64,000 nt of DNA from Lucinisca nassula (GCA_963580285.1 OY757015.1:144706082-144770081); one strand, 5' to 3'. Positions 11,088 through 21,451 are shown, numbered from the stretch's first letter. Notes: generated by a model from the letters alone, not told the origin. Program-made: numbers and translations.

Positions 11088-11890
11088 TTTTTTATGCCCC
11101 CGCCAGAATGGTGAAAAGGGCATATAGCGTTGCCCCTGTCCGTCCGTCCGTCCGTCCGTGCGTCCGAAACTTAAACGCAGTCAATAACTTCCTTATTTCT
11201 TGATGGATTTTAAAATTACTCGGCAGAAATATTAACCATCATGAAACGACATGTCACGTGCAAAACACAGGTCCGTACCTCCAAGGTCAAGGTAATACTT
11301 AGAGGTCAAATGTAAAAAAAACGGGTCCGAAACTTAAACACAGTCAATAACTTTCTTATTTCTAGATGGATTTTGCAGTTACTTTGAAGAAATGTTAACA
11401 TTCATGAGACGATGTGTCACGTGCAAACCCAGATCCGTACCTCCAAGGTCAAGGTCATACTTAGAGGTCAAAGGTAAAAAAAGGGTCTGAAACCTAAACG
11501 CAGTCAATAACTTACTTATTTCTGGATGGATTTTGAAATTACTTTGAAGAAATATTAACCATCATGAGACGATGTGTCACATGCAAACCCAGATCCGTAC
11601 CTCTAAGGTCAAGGTCATACTTAGAGGTCAAAGGTAAAAAAAATGGTCCGAAACTTAAACGCAGTCAATAACTTTCTTATCTCTTGATGCATTTTCATTG
11701 GCCATCATGAGACAATCTGCCTCACACAAAACCAAGGTCCTTACCTACAAAGTCAAGGTCATAATTAGAGGTCAAACGTGAAAAAAGGGTCAAAAACTTA
11801 AACAAGATCAATAATCTTCTATGGATGAATACGAATATAGGCATATTTTCAGGCGGGGGCATCCGTGTCCTATGGACGCATTTCTAGTTT
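11088..11890. mobile_element. Element with five ~160 bp internal units (TATGCCCCCGCC family)
   Basis: It opens TTATGCCCCCGCCAGAATGG and closes AGGCGGGGGCATCC...TTTCTAGTTT, inverted at the ends (GCCCCCGCC/GGCGGGGGC). Units start with AAACTTAAACGCAGTCAATAA near 11167, 11328, 11487, 11648 and 11790, and each holds TCCAAGGTCAAGGTCATACTTAG. A (GTCC)n run lies near 11138-11165. It is related in style to 62690-63890. Confidence 0.75.
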
Positions 11891-12098
11891 CTTGTAATGT
11901 TACCTTTTGTGATCCTTTGCGCATCCGACAGTTTTCACTACATAAACAAGTCAATGTAATGAACACACTCAAACCATACACATTGAATTTCCGGTTTTAA
12001 GACCAACTTAAATCCATACTAATTCTTCATTTGAAACATTTTAAAAGTTTCGGTTGTTCTTTCTTTGTTTTTCTACAGTCAGTAACTTGGATTAGTAA

Positions 12099-12167
12099 GA
12101 GGCCACCTTTTGAACTGTTCAAAAATAGTCTTTAAGACCACTTTTGAACAGTTCAATAGGTGGTCTC
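12099..12167. mobile_element. 69 bp hairpin MITE (GAGGCCACC ends)
   Basis: The arms are GAGGCCACCTTTTGAACTG...TTCAAAAATAGTCTT and the inverse AAGACCACTTTTGAACAGTTC...GGTGGTCTC. A second copy lies at 17993-18060. Confidence 0.8.
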
Positions 12168-12308
12168 GTTATAGGAATTCTACTGCATATTGACAAATGT
12201 GAGGCTGACAAGGATAAATATTATTTTTCTTATTTAGCTCAAAAGAAGAGGATGTGGGCAGATCTCAGAGGGAACACACAACTTATGTCTGTAGCAGACT
12301 AATGAAAC

Positions 12309-12563
12309 ATATGAGCCAGCGCATGAAAAAACCTAAAACAAGACATGGGCGCTCAACGAAGACTCCGATCAGCCTGCGCATCCGCGCAGTCTGATCCGAG
12401 TCTTCGTTGTGCGCTCTAAGGATGGCTAAGGGCTCAATGCTCCTTCATGCAACAAGAGAAGTCACTGGTTAGACTACATGGATGCGCAGGCTGATCTGAG
12501 TCTTCGCTTGGCGGAAGTTGGCGCACATGTAAGTTGTAGGAAATGCTGTGCCCTGTCTCATAT
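12309..12563. mobile_element. MITE with ATATGAGCCAGCGCATG terminus
   Basis: It begins ATATGAGCCAGCGCATGAAAAAACC, contains GAAGACTCCGATCAGCC and GCATCCGCGCAGTCTGA with an inverted second half, and ends TGTAGGAAATGCTGTGCCCTGTCTCATAT. The right end matches the 7811 copy while the left end matches 60919, so this copy looks recombinant between two subtypes. Confidence 0.75.
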
Positions 12564-13012
12564 TTATTAGGAATTTCTATCAAAAAGCCCATATACATGT
12601 AAATTATAAGTTAAACCACAGCCCGCCTATACAGGCAATGGAAAGAAACTATGACTTTTTCCGCCAAAAATCACTGGGCTTTCACTATGAGCCTGGCGCA
12701 AAAACAACAGCATAATTGTCGATTTTAGAGGTACATGTAGATCAGCTCTAGTTTGTGCGTTGCTTGGGTATCATTGTTTGTCGATCTGTTGTAAAAATCT
12801 ATCGCGATACGTGCTCGTGATTTTAAGGGCACACCCCGAAAACTCTGATTAAGTTCTAAACAATACACCAGTGCTAGTGTTAATCTATTTCTTAAACGTT
12901 AAGGGGCCAGATATGCATGGGTTCATTATCCCTTGCAAATAAAGAAGTTGCATTAGCAAAACACATCTTTGTGATACAGCCTGTAAAGTGCCTACCCAAA
13001 TAAATTGAAAAT
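12564..13012. other. No gene recognised
   Basis: No exon, element end or repeat could be assigned with confidence in this stretch. Confidence 0.5.
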
Positions 13013-13242
13013 TTCATCACCAAAGATGAAAAAAAATCTGATATTTTTCACATTCCTGCTCACAAAACTGCTTAAACTCGTAGGAACGTCCTCGCCTCGC
13101 CGAGGCGGTTTTTACGAGTTCAACCAATCGATGTTTTGAGCAGAAATGTAAAAAATAATGTATACCCCCTGGAAACCACTGTTTTGCCATATAAAAGTGG
13201 GGTAAGGGGTTCGTAGTTATATAGGCCTATTTTCGTGATCGA
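13013..13242. mobile_element. Palindromic MITE, diverged A-type
   Basis: TTCCTGCTCACAAAACTGC, then core GTCCTCGCCTCGCCGAGGCGGTTTTTACGAG, then TTTTGAGCAGAAATGTAAAA and a closing TATAGGCCTATTTTCGTGAT. The stem is worn but the order of blocks is complete. Confidence 0.75.
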
Positions 13243-13413
13243 TCCTTTCATAACTCCAGAAATATCATTATTCTGATTGAAATATGATATTTATCTTATT
13301 TCTGCTACAAACATAGAATATAGGCGCTCGCCATGATCTGTGCTTTCGAACAACAAAAACAGATGTTGTATACCTTTGTAAACCCCGCGTTTCGATGTTT
13401 TAAGGGAATGGGG

Positions 13414-13612
13414 TGGGTTTTACAGCAATTTCAAGATTTTCCACCTATATCGAGGCAAACTTTAATCACAGGTGTGCGAAAAGCGGAGAACCTGAGAAAA
13501 AACACCTAACGATCCATTGTAGAACTTGGCGTCTCACATGTGACCTGGGCAAGGCTCGAACCCAAAGTGGCGAGAGAGTTCGCCCACTTATTCACTAGGC
13601 CACCGTGACGAA
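13414..13612 (-). mobile_element. tRNA-headed SINE (family 4)
   Basis: On the minus strand the head reads GTCACGGTGGCCTAGTGAA (A box) with GGGTTCGAGCC (B box), then GTCACATGTGAGACGCCAAG and a body ending near CTTGAAATTGCTGTAAAACCC. Its 3' part recurs at 59495-59645 and 63148-63243. The head lies only 39 bases beyond the donor of the transmembrane exon. Confidence 0.8.
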
Positions 13613-13650
13613 AGGTCCGTTTCAGAGACATGTTAACACGATGTTATCAC

Positions 13651-13762
13651 CTTTTATACAACAGATATCCGACAATGACAATAGCAACAATAGCAAGGGC
13701 TCCTACTACCCCTCCAATGATTGCACCAGCGTCACTGCTGCCATCCTCTGCTTGCTTTATTG
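13651..13762 (-). CDS. Exon: transmembrane segment
   Basis: This 112 bp exon follows acceptor TTGTTCATTACAG and ends at AAAAG|GTGATA. After a short acidic stalk (KQAEDGSSD) it encodes a glycine-rich membrane helix containing GALAIVAIVIVGYLLY and then a basic lysine. The GxxxG-like spacing near the start of the helix could support dimer packing. Reading straight through the donor would give an immediate stop (AGG TGA), but the donor is good and the exon at 7687-7757 restores AGG and continues in frame. An isoform that retains this intron would end four bases past the donor. Confidence 0.85.
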
Positions 13763-13845
13763 CTGTAATGAACAAATAAATGCCTAAGCTCATCCTCCTG
13801 TGCAACTCAAAATTCTGAATTTGGACATTCATCAGATTAACAAGT

Positions 13846-14015
13846 CAGCGCAGTGTACACTCCTCTATACCCCAATATAAAGAGAGATTTATGGATTTAA
13901 GTGGGTGTACACTATTTTACTAAGTTTTGTCCCAAGACATAGGTTGTAGGTACTCGTTAGAACCGCCTCAATGAGGCGGTTCTAACGAGTACCAACAATC
14001 TTTATTAGGACTTAC
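13846..14015. mobile_element. Palindromic MITE fragment
   Basis: The core GGTACTCGTTAGAACCGCCTC/GAGGCGGTTCTAACGAGTACC is perfect. The flanking left block is a diverged ATACCCCAATATAAAGAG. The right outer arm is lost after ACAATCTTTAT. Confidence 0.75.
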
Positions 14016-14252
14016 AATTAACATTTCTATATGGAAAAATGCTAGATCTAAAGCTATCAAAGACCCCATTATAGAGCATTGATCTTATTGTCAAATTGGT
14101 GTCATGCAAATATTACAAATAGAGAGCCAAAAACTGTACTTCATAATAAGACGTTTTGTAATGTGCCGCAGCATCTAAATCTACACTTTGTGCATGGGCA
14201 TCTTTACCAGTCTGCAGGTTTGAAAAGTTAAGCGGCGCTGTCATTTCTGGCT

Positions 14253-14510
14253 CTAGGCATGACAAAGCTTACGAAATGCTTTGTGACCAGCAATCACTCG
14301 GGTCATAATCTCTGACCAGAATCTTTGTTTATCGCTCCTTTTATAGCACAAGGGCGCTAACAGACTCAGTGAATCTTCGATTGCTTGACGCACAGTCGTT
14401 CTTGCATGTTTACCATGTCTCGTCTCATATGAATAGTATAAAATAAGCTGGATAAAGTCTGTAAATGGACACGCTCCAGGAAAAACTGATGATTTCAAAT
14501 CTGTTAAGAA
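14253..14510 (-). CDS. Unrecognised open frame, possible alternative terminal exon
   Basis: A minus-strand frame of about 84 codons runs from an AG acceptor-like site (ATTCTTAACAG) to a stop. It includes VFPGACPFTDFIQLILYY and ends AGHKAFRKLCHA, and is not low in complexity. I do not recognise the family. It lies in the intron between the last EGF exon and the transmembrane exon. If spliced from the phase-1 donor of the EGF exon it would be in frame and would end the protein before the membrane. That is an inference from phase only; it could equally be a remnant of a captured or transposed gene. Confidence 0.3.
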   Translation of the reverse strand, partial: FLTDLKSSVFPGACPFTDFIQLILYYSYETRHGKHARTTVRQAIEDSLSLLAPLCYKRSDKQRFWSEIMTRVIAGHKAFRKLCHA

Positions 14511-14541
14511 TGGCGCTTATAATACTTAAAACCCGTCAATA

Positions 14542-14846
14542 GCCGGCTTCGGTAGCTCAGTTGGATGCGAGTCTGACTTGTGATCGGGAGGACGCCGGTT
14601 GGATACCTGCCGGGGTCGGCAACATTCTTTCGTGGAGATTTATCATGAAATCTTTTCTAGAGTAATTCTTTCCCTTCCGCTGTTTCAAGAAGGGCATTTG
14701 TCACTTTCTGGCGAAAGAATGTGCACTGTACTTGTTAACCGCTTACATATAAGCTTGGCCAGGAAAAATGTGAATAGGAAAACTGACCAGCTCAAAAATG
14801 ATCTAAATAGTTTTGACTTGGTCGTTAAACTATAATGCAAACAAAC
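14542..14846 (+). mobile_element. tRNA-headed SINE (family 1), full length with target duplication
   Basis: The head is GCCGGCTTCGGTAGCTCAGT with B box and CCTGCCGGGGTCGG. The body and the ATGCAAACAAAC tail are intact. AAAACCCGTCAATA stands directly before (14528-14541) and directly after (14847-14860), a perfect 14 bp target duplication that fixes both ends. Confidence 0.92.
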
Positions 14847-14860
14847 AAAACCCGTCAATA

Positions 14861-15417
14861 ACATTAGATCCTTGTTGTTACATGATAAATCACAGAGACC
14901 TTGAATTTCCGCAAAGTAAAACTAATTCTCACATATTTCCACCAAAACCTCCGATCCCAAGAGGACAAAGTTCAGTTGAAGAACAGTTAAGAAACCATAA
15001 TCAGCAATGGCTAGTTTTCTCACTTTAGAACATTGATAACGATGGTTTGTTCTCTATCCGACGTATTTTGTGTTTAATTCTTGAATTGTGCCACCAAATA
15101 TTCGGCGTGATACTATGCATTGCGAAACAGTTATACAGACCAACGAAAATTCTCTGTCCAGATTGTACCGTTGGATTACAACTCGGTTCTTTTTGTCCTT
15201 CTTGTATTCTTTTTCAAAGACCGGGCCCCATCGGATAATAATCTACATTGTACATATAAGAAAATAATTTTCTCCCTAGGGGGCATAAGTTAGGATTCTG
15301 ATAAGGTCATACCATCAGCTTAGATGGCAAATATACACCTAGTCCCCTTATACCATAAATTGTAAGGAGAATGATCAAATGAAACATCCTACTTTCAGTT
15401 TTCCTAGAAGTAAATAC
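14861..15417. other. No gene recognised (intron of the receptor gene)
   Basis: Short frames here lack family motifs. Nothing beyond intron sequence is apparent. Confidence 0.5.
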
Positions 15418-15555
15418 CAGCTATACAAAATGGTTCCTCGAAGCCATCCACACACCCCTCCGGACATGCACCACTGATTCCGTCACAGCTGCTGTTGTAA
15501 GCACAGTTACCACATCCCAACATACAGTTCTCGCCATACCAACCGGTTTTACATT
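15418..15555 (-). CDS. Exon: last EGF-like module before the membrane
   Basis: This 138 bp phase 1-1 exon has acceptor TTTCTGAATCAG and donor GCTG|GTATTT. It encodes CKTGWYGENC, GCGNC, SC, GAC and GCVDGFEEPFC. It is the membrane-proximal module, and the trailing split codon G+CA joins it to the transmembrane exon as alanine. The EEPF segment replaces the common G-x2-C end, a sign of relaxed constraint near the membrane or of specialisation. Confidence 0.85.
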
Positions 15556-16017
15556 CTGATTCAGAAAGGAAAACATTTTCTATAAAATAGTAATCCTTTG
15601 AAAGGAAGGAATAAAGAACTGAACTGAATACTGTAGAGTGTCTAAGTTTTTTCTGGGGCAGACTATCTAGTTTCGACCAATCAGGCCAGATCAGTGACCT
15701 TCAGATATTTTCAAAATTCCACAGTAAAATCGATGATTCCAAAGGAGTGGAATAGAAAGAACTTTAAAGTTCGTAACTGTGCTAGTGACACTTTCATACA
15801 AAATGCTGCAAATAAGATAACCCCCAACTGCACAAGGAAATGGAACACCAACGTGACAAGACACAACACGACAACAACATATATAACGACGGACATAATC
15901 AGAATGACCATCCCAGCTAGAAGACGACGGACATAACGATGGGAACGATTCACATAATACAATAAGGCAGTACAAAAAGACGATGGCAGACGGCACAACT
16001 TGACCAAACACATACAA
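15556..16017. other. No gene recognised (intron)
   Basis: Overlapping frames on both strands have no recognisable motif. No repeat boundary seen. Confidence 0.5.
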
Positions 16018-16300
16018 CATCACGCGAACAAGTCCGTGAAATCATGGAAGACCCACTATACCCCACTTTATATAGAAAAAACGGGGGTTTACGGGGGTAT
16101 GCATTATTTTTTCTTATTTTTACTCCAAGACATTGGTTGTGGGTACTCGTTAGAACCGGCTCAATGAGGCGGTTCTAAAGAGCACCCATGATCTATGTTT
16201 TCAGTATTTATAAGAAAAATATTTGGGCTTTTCACCAGAAAAGTAGCCATTTTGGAGCTGAGAAATATGCACTATGTCGCACGGGTATGTTATCGTAATG
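16018..16300. mobile_element. Palindromic MITE, B-type, near full length
   Basis: CATCACGCGAACAAGTCCGTG at the left and CGCACGGGTATGTTATCGTAATG at the right. The core TACTCGTTAGAACCGGC...GGCGGTTCTAAAGAGCACC is slightly worn. Confidence 0.88.
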
Positions 16301-16424
16301 ATACGGATAATAAAGCCACTGAAGCAAAGCCAGGTGTAAGAGAGTCAATAAATCAACCACAAGTTAAAACGCGCTGCAGAACACGAAATAAATTTAATTA
16401 TGGCAACAACACAGTCATTGTTGC

Positions 16425-16690
16425 ACACCAGATAAGGAAACCCGTGGTTTCAGCTAGGCATAGAAATTCTGATTTTACCCTGGTGTTCTTACCCAGGCAA
16501 ACTACGTACACATAGTACGCGAAAAATGAAACGTTGAATAACGTAAAGTGAGAATTTAAAATTGGATTCTGTTGTAGATGGGCGTTCCAAACCTCGGGAT
16601 GACCGTGCTGAGCGGAACCTAGGCTCAGTTCGGCTCAGCACGGCCATCCCGAGGGTTGGAACCCCATCTACAACTGAAACCCTATCAGAT
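16425..16690. mobile_element. Hairpin element with companion block, copy 1
   Basis: A block with GCACACCAGATAAGGAAACCCGTG and CCAGGCAAAC is followed by a long hairpin (about 16566-16683): GTTGTAGATGGGCGTTCC and CTCGGGATGACCGTGCTGAG against inverted CTCAGCACGGCCATCCC. The same two parts occur in the same order at 19299-19655. The open frame read across the hairpin is not a gene. Confidence 0.8.
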
Positions 16691-16811
16691 TCTCATAATC
16701 TAACACAATACGGCATGCCAATACTGGTACGAGGTTGTAACGTAGTATCGATATTGTGCCAGAAATTCTTCGTTGGCCAGGAAAAATATGCAAAATGCAA
16801 TCAAAAAGTTA

Positions 16812-17045
16812 AGGGGAATGGGAACACCTAGCAGATTTTGCCGCCATTTGTCAAAGTGATACAACTTTCCGGACTTCCTGTTCACTTGTCTATAGGCTCA
16901 GTCCCACCGAAAAAGGGGTCTGCTCTTAAAAAGTTCTTAAAGGAAAGAATTTGCAGGAGCAAATTCATTCCTTTAAGAGTTGACCCCTATTGACATGGGA
17001 GACAAAAATACTTTGCAGGAGTTGCCTCCCCTGAAGGTGTAACGC
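16812..17045. mobile_element. MITE with AAGGGGAATGGGAACACCT end
   Basis: It has TTAAGGGGAATGGGAACACC, CCGCCATTTGTCAAAG, the hairpin GGAAAGAATTTGC...GCAAATTCATTCCTTTAAGAG, and GACATGGGAGACAAAAATACTTTGCAGGAG, but the final GTTCCCATTCCCC is missing where the retrotransposon remnant begins. Related copies: 34933, 56689 and 57470. Confidence 0.8.
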
Positions 17046-17567
17046 TTGGTTTCCTGAGGCGAAATCTTCATCAGTGCCCCCAGGATGTTAAAGAGGCAGC
17101 ATATAAAGGTCTTGTTCGCCTAATCTTGGAATATGGTAGTTGTATCTGGGACCCCAGTGGAGTGATCCTTAACGATGAAATTGAGAAAGTTTAGAATAGA
17201 GCTGCTAGATTTGTAACAGGCAATTACTGCTTTGAAACTGGGAGCATGACTGGAATACTTGGAAAATTAAAATGGGAGTCTCTCAAAAAAAGGAGAAAAG
17301 ACAGTAGGCTAATCCTATTATACAAAGGTCTAAAGGGTGCTGCCAGCATTCCAACAGATGACCTTGTTCCCCCAACTAGACACTGTAGAAATCACCATTC
17401 GTTGGCGTTTCAGACCCTTACTGCAAGAACTGACATTTATAAAGAGTCGTTTTTACCCCAGAACCATTAGAGATTGGAATGCCCTTCCCGATTCGATTAT
17501 TTCTACAGCTGAAGGTGCTGATGATTGTGTAGCTAAATTTACCTCTTTGGTTAGAGCTAGGGACTAA
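17046..17567 (+). pseudogene. Non-LTR retrotransposon reverse transcriptase remnant (C-terminal)
   Basis: Conceptual frames give AYKGLVRLILEYGSCIWDP, then NRAARFVTGNY-like residues, MTGILGKLKWESLKKRR, and finally FYPRTIRDWNALPDS. This is the conserved tail after the reverse transcriptase core in CR1/Jockey-like elements. A stop at about 17192 and a frame change near 17400-17460 disable it. The catalytic part is absent. It truncates the MITE on its left. Confidence 0.85.
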
Positions 17568-19061
17568 CTTCCCACATCACAGGTCCTGGTGTATGAATGC
17601 CTTTTGACGTGTCACCAGTAACAATTCTGATTCTGATTCTGATTGTATCCATTCCCCTTAAAAGAGAGCCACCATCACAATAAATGGCCCACCCTTTGCA
17701 CCAAGAGGAAGTGACAAAAAGAGAAAAGAACTCGACGGGAACGAGCACCAACAAGGGCTTTACAAACGGAACAACATGTCGACTGTTCCTCAAATTTGAC
17801 GATTAGACTGGTAGATCACACTTTACAACAAATGCACTGTAAAGTATATATTGCAGATCTGTTTTGTCAAAATACAACAACACCAAAACCACCTCCTTAA
17901 AGACCTATACTGTCGGCAAATATTCGTCCTTGTTTAAAATGTGATTCCCTTCCCATCTTTAAAAAACAAAGATACATGAAAATTCCTATATTAAGGCCAC
18001 CTTTGGGGCTGTTCAAAAATGGTCTTTAAGACCACTTTTGAACAGCCCATAGGTTGCCTCTGACCATAGGGTACTGTAAGCAGAAAACTCAAAGGAATAA
18101 TAACTGCAACCTACAACTCGCAAATAAGCTTTTTAAAACAGAATTAATCTAATGGTTTTGTAATTCAATCAATGCTTCAACACAGACATATATAAATCCA
18201 CTCCAATCACTAAAATGAAGCAAAGACAAGGGTTGCTGGCCATTTTTCCTTGCCCTGTTAGTCATAGCTAAAGAAAACCACAAGGACATACATAGCATCA
18301 AGTCTCAACCGTATACACTTTTCTGTCGAGGCTAGCTGAACCGCAACCGTGCGATCGAAGAGTTCAGCATAGCGATCAATCGAGATTCTATCAACAACCA
18401 TACGCTTAGTTTGTCGCATGTTATCCAAATTGATTCCGACTTTTTTGTAATGAAAAATATTTTTATAAAGTCTCTGAAACATTCGTATTCATAACAATTT
18501 TCTGAAATTTGTCAACCAAATTTCCACAGAATAACTACAGTTCTGAAACGGCCAGTAGGAAAAAGCTGCCTGTTGTGACTGTAGTGGAAAGCGTGCAGAC
18601 GCCATATAAAATAAATATTGCGTGGGAAGTTAACATTTATTTAAAATTAAAGCGTAACTACATGTATTCCAAATTTAGTGACACAGAGGCGTTTCTGACA
18701 TTTAATATTCATCCATGTGTCTCAACCCCAAAGTTCTGAAACCGAAACGGATGATGGACAAGACCCGACAAATTTAGCACATACCCCTCCGAGCAACACC
18801 CTATGAGACAGGTCAACTGGAGGCATCGCGCAAGAGACGCCTACCCTAGGATTTGAAGGCGTCCCCCACACCGAGACAACATTAGCAAACATGGCCCACA
18901 CTCCACGGAAGTTAAAATTGTTGGGACTTCACAGAATTTTCCCAACGCCAGGCTGCTATGGTTGGTATTTGCTTAATAGTGGTAATATATGCCTATATCA
19001 GTTTCTGTATTGAGAGTGACTCAATAGACAGACAGGTTCTAAGAAGTAAAACATTACCTAC
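17568..19061. other. No gene recognised apart from one hairpin MITE (intron)
   Basis: Apart from the hairpin at 17993-18060 and a short TCTGAT run near 17627-17644 nothing can be assigned. At 18380-18480 the words ACCATACGCTTAGTTTGTCGCATG and TTTGTAATGAAAAATATTTT on the minus strand resemble a very worn Penelope-like C-terminus (MRQTKRMVV), suggestive only. Confidence 0.45.
17993..18060. mobile_element. Hairpin MITE (AGGCCACC ends), copy 2
   Basis: AAGGCCACCTTTGGGGCTG and GGTCTTTAAGACCAC with inverted CTTTTGAACAGCCC...GGTTGCCTC. Homologous to 12099-12167, with GGGGCTGTTC/GAACAGCCC instead of GAACTGTTC/GAACAGTTC, again changed in both arms. Confidence 0.8.
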
Positions 19062-19199
19062 CATCTACGCACAAAGCTCTATGGTAACCCGCCTTACAAC
19101 CGTTGTCACACACGCCATCTGTATGGCCACAGGAGGCACCATCTTTACAATTACCACAAATACCATTGCAGTTAAGTCCGTAGGTTCCTGCGCTACAGA
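19062..19199 (-). CDS. Exon: EGF-like module
   Basis: This 138 bp phase 1-1 exon has acceptor CTTATTTCAG and donor GATG|GTAGGT. It encodes CSAGTYGLNC, ICGNC, SC, GVC and GCKAGYHRALC. The usual glycine before the last cysteine is replaced (HRALC), a small departure from the other modules. All eight cysteines remain. Confidence 0.85.
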
Positions 19200-19298
19200 C
19201 TGAAATAAGATATACTTTTATTGTAATTACAAATGCCTGAATTGAAAAGTAAACATTTTTCGTGCAAAGACCTTCAGACTTAAACCCTCAGAAATGAA

Positions 19299-19655
19299 TT
19301 TCTTGCACACCAGACAAGGAAATCCGTGATTTTACCCTGGGATAGAAATTTATGTTCTGGCCCTGGTGTTCCGACCCAGGCAACTAACATAAATGCGCGT
19401 CAATTCTATTCAACTGCCGGAACTACTTCCGCACTACTTTTATTTTGTAAACAATATACATGTGCGAGCTGTCAAAACTAACCGGAGGTGTTGTGCAAGA
19501 AAAAGAATCCAATATGGGGTTCTGTTGTAGATGGGCGTTTCCAACCCTCGGGATGACCGTGCTGAGCGGAACCTCGGCGTAGCCTCGGTTCCGCTCAGCA
19601 CGGTCATCCCTCGGGTTGGAAACGCTCATCTACAACAGAACCCCATATCAGATTC
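19299..19655. mobile_element. Hairpin element with companion block, copy 2
   Basis: The companion block (GCACACCAGACAAGGAAATCCGTG, CCCTGGTGTTCC) at 19299-19390 is followed by a near-perfect palindrome at 19512-19648: ATATGGGGTTCTGTTGTAG at one end and CTACAACAGAACCCCATAT at the other, with AGCGGAACCTCGG / CCTCGGTTCCGCT at the tip. Confidence 0.85.
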
Positions 19656-20116
19656 TTATAATCTGCATAATAATACGTGAAGAAAATAGTCATTTTTCAT
19701 CCTCGAATGTACTTATAAGCCTGTGCTTGCTTTCGTGAGAAAAAAGTGGAATTCGCCGTTTTCCCCCTATTAAAACATACGCTGTTTTGGCATCCCAAAT
19801 GGCGCAAGTCTAACAAGTATACACTATGTCTCTGACATAAATTAAAGAAAAACTGTCCAGTAATTATTCTTGTTACCTTTACTTATCTCGAGCTATAATG
19901 GGTATGTTTGTCTATTGCTTGGGACTACTGCTACTATAACAACTAAATTGTGAGCCTATTTTTATTTTTCTGATTTACTCACAGAACTATTTACTTTCTA
20001 TATCTACTACAATCGGTCAAATCAGAGTATTACACACAGGTTTACGTTTTAAACACTCAAGATCTGCAGAATTATATCCTGCACAATAGTCACTGACTGA
20101 TCAACATACTTTCAAC
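19656..20116. other. No gene recognised (intron)
   Basis: AT-rich stretch without a recognisable repeat boundary or exon. Confidence 0.5.
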
Positions 20117-20352
20117 AACCGCCCCACCCATCGGGGCTTAAATAAATAGATTGGGCTGCAAAATGCTTCCATGAAGAGCTGAAACTGACCTTTACATGAG
20201 TACTGGTAAACCGCTAAAAGGGGTCTAAGCCTGCTCAGGCAAAGTGGTGCAAAGCAGACCGTTCATGCTTATAAACCTTATTGGTTTCATAGGGCAGAAC
20301 GGCTTGAGATGTCATTTTATCTAAATGTCGGGTAAAACAAACAAAACTTTCA
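20117..20352 (+). mobile_element. SINE (family 2), 3' end cut by Penelope-like tail
   Basis: ATCGGGGCTTAAATAAATAGATTGGGCTGC, AGAGCTGAAACTGACC, GTCTAAGCCTGCTCAGGCAAAG and GAGATGTCATTTTATCTAAATGTCGGG are all family-2 blocks. The 3' GACGTTAAACC end is missing because a minus-strand Penelope-like 3' end starts at about 20353. Confidence 0.8.
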
Positions 20353-21410
20353 ACAAAATAGAAGTGAAGGCAATGATCAGGAATCGATATAATTAACTCA
20401 CAGCTTCCATCACAGACAACAAAGGGAAAGAAACACAAACATAAAACAACTATACTATAATGGAAAAATCAATAGCGGTAAACAAAAAGGACAGTTACTG
20501 TCCAACAAAATGGCCAACAAATTACCTTTTCAAAAATGGCCTATCCAAAACAAAATAATATAAGCGATACGCACACTCAGAGACAAACCATAACAAAAAG
20601 AAACCGCGACAGAAGGTCTTGGAACGATTAATGAAACGAATTCCACTGGGGATCTTAAATCGATATACGTGGCCACAATAATCCTCGCCCTTATTTCCGT
20701 CGCGATTTAGACAAATAATTTGTTCAGTCCGCATGAAGGCCTCCTAACTCATCAGTGCGCCATCTCCCAGAGAACACAAAAATCAAACAACCACAGAGAT
20801 GAAACAAGGGCGAGGACTCGACAGCAAGAAACCACTGAAATGCTGGAGCAAAAGGAAACCAACAGTTAGACTCCGATGGGCCCAACCAGAGACAGAGCAT
20901 CACGCACCAACCAACATTACATAAAATTAGATGCTCTCTAATTCTCAGTAAACCTTTACGCTGGAATCGTCATAGAATCTGAGGCCTGACCCACCGGCGT
21001 GTATTTGAAGAGGGAAGCAAAGTTGTCAATCATGATTGGGTTAACTACCATGCATGCAGTCCGTCGTATAACATTTATATTGTACCCTTTGTTTTTATAT
21101 CGAAGAATGATTTTACCAAATCGGGTGCTGAAACATTGCATTTATATATTTTTATGAATTTATATACTAAGTCACCATAAAATTCGGATGCCGATAGACC
21201 TTGTTGCAGAAGAGATTTAAGTCCAACATTGATTTTTGATATTAAATCGGAATGACTATAAAATTTTGAAAAGGCTTCGTGTAGTTTACGATATCGATAA
21301 CCCTGATTAAGAAGTTTAGCAGTTAACAATTTATTACGAGTGTTGAAGTCAGTTACATGACTAGACACTGTCTGGATGTAAACCTGTCTAGTTTTACACC
21401 AAAGCATTTC
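20353..21410 (-). mobile_element. Penelope-like element, 3' portion
   Basis: The C-terminal coding part (about 20943-21400, minus) shows HVTDFNTRNKLLTAKLLNQG and KSLLQQGLSASEFYGDLVYKF, then after a frameshift YKNKGYNINVIRRTACMVV ending YTPVGQASDSM. The 3' untranslated region follows to 20353, ending in GATCATTGCCTTCACTTCTATTTT. The 5' part and catalytic core are missing. It lies inside the receptor gene, in the same orientation as its transcription. Confidence 0.8.
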
Positions 21411-21451
21411 ATTGGAAATATCTATATGACCCTGCTGACTTTAAAACTTAC

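Noticed and set aside
10766..11203. 145-codon open frame
   Set aside because: It runs across an element boundary into the (GTCC)n tract and has no motif, start context or splice support.
14542..14620. tRNA gene (A and B boxes, cloverleaf-like head), also at 5244, 29017, 57890, 25800
   Set aside because: The heads are joined to a common body with an A/C-rich tail and flanked by target duplications, so they are SINE heads rather than tRNA genes.
15691..16023. Overlapping cysteine-rich frames on the minus strand
   Set aside because: Cysteine spacing does not match the EGF modules and there are no matching splice sites.
16562..16831. Small protein with PRDDRAERN
   Set aside because: The same words arise on both strands and in both copies because the DNA is a palindromic MITE.
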